From the NCBI GenBank assembly GCA_030040235.1, contig JASHUC010000518.1:1-7042 (forward strand): 7,042 bases of DNA, in the 5' to 3' direction. Numbering within the stretch: position 1 is the stretch's first letter; each line of letters opens with the position of its first letter. Made by a program: the position numbers and the translations under genes. Origin of the DNA: Gammaproteobacteria bacterium. GTDB lineage: Bacteria > Pseudomonadota > Gammaproteobacteria > Steroidobacterales > Steroidobacteraceae. Under the pieces are notes generated by a model, which was not told the origin of the DNA, made no database searches, and saw only the letters and a program-made list of their open reading frames with translations. This document shows, piece after piece, positions 6,061 through 7,042 of the stretch.

Positions 6061-6282
6061 TCAGCTGCGGGACGCGCTGCCCGGCTCGCTGGCTGCGACC
6101 GGGGCGGCCGAGGGCTCGGGCAGCACCGGGCCCGTGCGCGAGCACCCCGCGAGCGTTGCCTCTGGATAGAGATACCAATCCACGCAGCCGTGGACGACAT
6201 CCGGATCGATTCCCGGGGAGGCCTGCACCGTAAGCCATGCCTCGTGCGCCGATCGAAAGGAGATCACGCTGTTCCCATGCAT
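6061..6282 (-). CDS. Small hypothetical protein, 73 aa
   Basis: I do not recognise this ORF. The preferred start is ATG at 6282, because GGAGG lies six nt upstream; the ATG at 6288 touches that site directly and is less likely. The first 45 residues look like a small folded domain with aromatic positions (SFRSAHEAWL at 8-17, CVDWYLYPE at 34-42). The last 25 are rich in Pro, Ala and Ser and probably disordered. Third codon positions are strongly G/C, as expected of a real gene here. There is no signal peptide or membrane segment. It lies 97 nt after transaldolase and 75 nt before the heat-shock promoter, so it may be read from the transaldolase transcript. It could be spurious, since open frames are common in such GC-rich DNA. 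Confidence 0.4.
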   Translation of the reverse strand: MHGNSVISFRSAHEAWLTVQASPGIDPDVVHGCVDWYLYPEATLAGCSRTGPVLPEPSAAPVAASEPGSASRS

Positions 6283-6300
6283 GAACATCCTCCACTCTGG

Positions 6301-6325
6301 TGCTCGCGTCGAGGGAGCGCGAGCA
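6301..6325 (-). other. Stem-loop just upstream of the small ORF
   Basis: TGCTCGCG and CGCGAGCA form a perfect 8-bp inverted repeat around a 9-nt loop. In the transcript it would end about 12 nt before the GGAGG of the small ORF. It may end or stabilise the transaldolase transcript or affect translation of the small ORF. There is no T-tract, so a classical terminator is not supported. Confidence 0.4.
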
Positions 6326-6326
6326 T

Positions 6327-6348
6327 GACACCGCGCGCCATAGGTGTC
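6327..6348 (-). other. Second inverted repeat after transaldolase
   Basis: GACACC and GGTGTC form a perfect 6-bp inverted repeat around a 10-nt loop, one base from the larger stem at 6301-6325. Together they occupy most of the gap between transaldolase and the small ORF. Role unknown: a protein binding site or part of a 3'-end structure are both possible. Confidence 0.3.
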
Positions 6349-6379
6349 TACGACGATGTGCGAGGCGCGGCGCGCCGAA

Positions 6380-7042
6380 TTACTTGCGCTGGTCCTCGAG
6401 CCAGTGTTGCAGCTGATCGAAGGGCTCGGAGAACTTGCGCACGCCCTCGTCCTCGAGCTGCTGTGTCACCTGCGTGAGGTCGATTCCGAGCGCTGCGAGC
6501 TCGCGAATGACCTTGGGCGTCTCGGCTTGAAAGCTCGCCAGCCCCGCGCTGGCCTTGCCATGATCACGATAGGCCGAGAGCGTCTCGAGCGGCATCGTGT
6601 TCACGGTCTGCGGAGCAATGAGGTCCTCGACGTATTTCACGTCGCTGTAGCGGGCGTCCTTGGTGGACGTCGAGGCCCACAGCAGACGCTGCGGGCGGGC
6701 GCCGCGGCGCGCGAGATCACGCCAGCGCTCGGAGGCGACGATCTCGCGATAGCTCGTGTACGCCTGCGAAGCGAGCGCGGTCGCCGTGTGGCCGCGCAGC
6801 GCACGCGCCTCCCCTCGGCCCTGACCCGCGTGCTCGTCGAGGAGCCGATCGACGAGGGTATCGATGCGGCTGAGGAAAAAGCTCGCGACGGAGGCGACAT
6901 TGCGGATGTCGGCCCCACGCTTGAGGCAGTCCTCGAGCCCCGAGAGGTACGCATCGGCCACCTGACGGTAGCGCGCGGGAGAAAAGAGCAACGTCACGTT
7001 GACGTTCACGCCCGCTGCGATGAGCGAGCGCACGGCGGGAAG
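6380..7042 (-). CDS. tal: Transaldolase, C-terminal part (N-terminus beyond right edge)
   Basis: Transaldolase moves a three-carbon dihydroxyacetone unit from sedoheptulose 7-phosphate to glyceraldehyde 3-phosphate in the cytoplasmic non-oxidative pentose phosphate pathway. About 220 residues are visible, and the frame is open to the window edge. Family segments are AAGVNVNVTLLFS (start of a barrel strand), RNVASVASFFLSRIDTLVD, RLLWASTSTKDARY and a YVEDLIAPQTVNTMP block followed by LSAYRDHG. These match the long transaldolase type (about 360-380 residues) rather than the E. coli TalB type. The Schiff-base lysine, expected in the strand before the visible part (K-I-P motif), lies outside the window and cannot be checked. 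The protein ends normally with TAA and is not fused to phosphoglucose isomerase, as some long-type relatives are. The GTG at 7033 is internal, not the start. Confidence 0.93.
   Translation of the reverse strand, partial: LPAVRSLIAAGVNVNVTLLFSPARYRQVADAYLSGLEDCLKRGADIRNVASVASFFLSRIDTLVDRLLDEHAGQGRGEARALRGHTATALASQAYTSYREIVASERWRDLARRGARPQRLLWASTSTKDARYSDVKYVEDLIAPQTVNTMPLETLSAYRDHGKASAGLASFQAETPKVIRELAALGIDLTQVTQQLEDEGVRKFSEPFDQLQHWLEDQRK

Noticed and set aside
6130..6150. LAGC lipobox-like motif in the small ORF at 6061-6282
   Set aside because: It lies at residues 45-48 with no hydrophobic signal stretch before it, so a lipoprotein signal is not supported.
5241..6477. Plus-strand open frames of 263 and 330 codons across hsp20 and its upstream region
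   Set aside because: They run through the hsp20 coding region and the heat-shock promoter, have Arg/Ala-rich translations and lack a convincing ribosome binding site.

Overview
The window is GC-rich, densely coded DNA. Every gene I can support lies on the minus strand, so transcription runs from the right edge to the left edge. The content fits a free-living gammaproteobacterium. The strongest hint is the aspartate kinase at the left edge: its C-terminal linker looks like the junction of the fused aspartate kinase/diaminopimelate decarboxylase known from Xanthomonadaceae and relatives. Leucine is written mostly as CTC rather than CTG, which gives the DNA many CTCGAG words. The species cannot be named from this window.

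Layout in transcription order. (1) 7042-6380 is the C-terminal part of a long-type transaldolase of the pentose phosphate pathway, cut by the right edge. (2) 6379-6283 is a short intergenic stretch with two perfect inverted repeats. (3) 6282-6061 is a small unrecognised ORF with a good ribosome binding site. (4) 5985-5957 is a close match to a heat-shock (sigma-32) promoter. (5) 5912-1905 is a four-gene run: a small heat-shock protein (Hsp20), an ATP-dependent Lon protease, a short DksA/TraR zinc-finger protein and a DUF62 S-adenosylmethionine hydrolase. Gaps are 34, 15 and 44 nt, so this is probably one operon. (6) 1904-1801 is an intergenic stretch with a 7-bp inverted repeat and an AT-rich patch holding a -10-like sequence. 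(7) 1800-1585 is a small, highly charged protein, possibly of the PA3496 type. (8) 1516-1 is the aspartate kinase half of a probable LysAC fusion, cut by the left edge.

How the genes may work together. Hsp20 holds unfolding proteins and Lon degrades those that cannot be rescued; both are classical heat-shock functions. Placing a DksA-type RNA polymerase regulator and a SAM-degrading enzyme directly downstream would tie transcriptional control and methyl-donor level to the same stress signal. Next to it lies the first enzyme of the aspartate pathway, which feeds lysine, threonine, methionine and finally SAM. The four-gene heat-shock arrangement is the most interesting feature here. Each family is known; I cannot tell from sequence alone whether the combination has been studied. 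I found no mobile elements, tRNA or rRNA genes, or CRISPR arrays, and no gene-free stretch longer than 300 bases.
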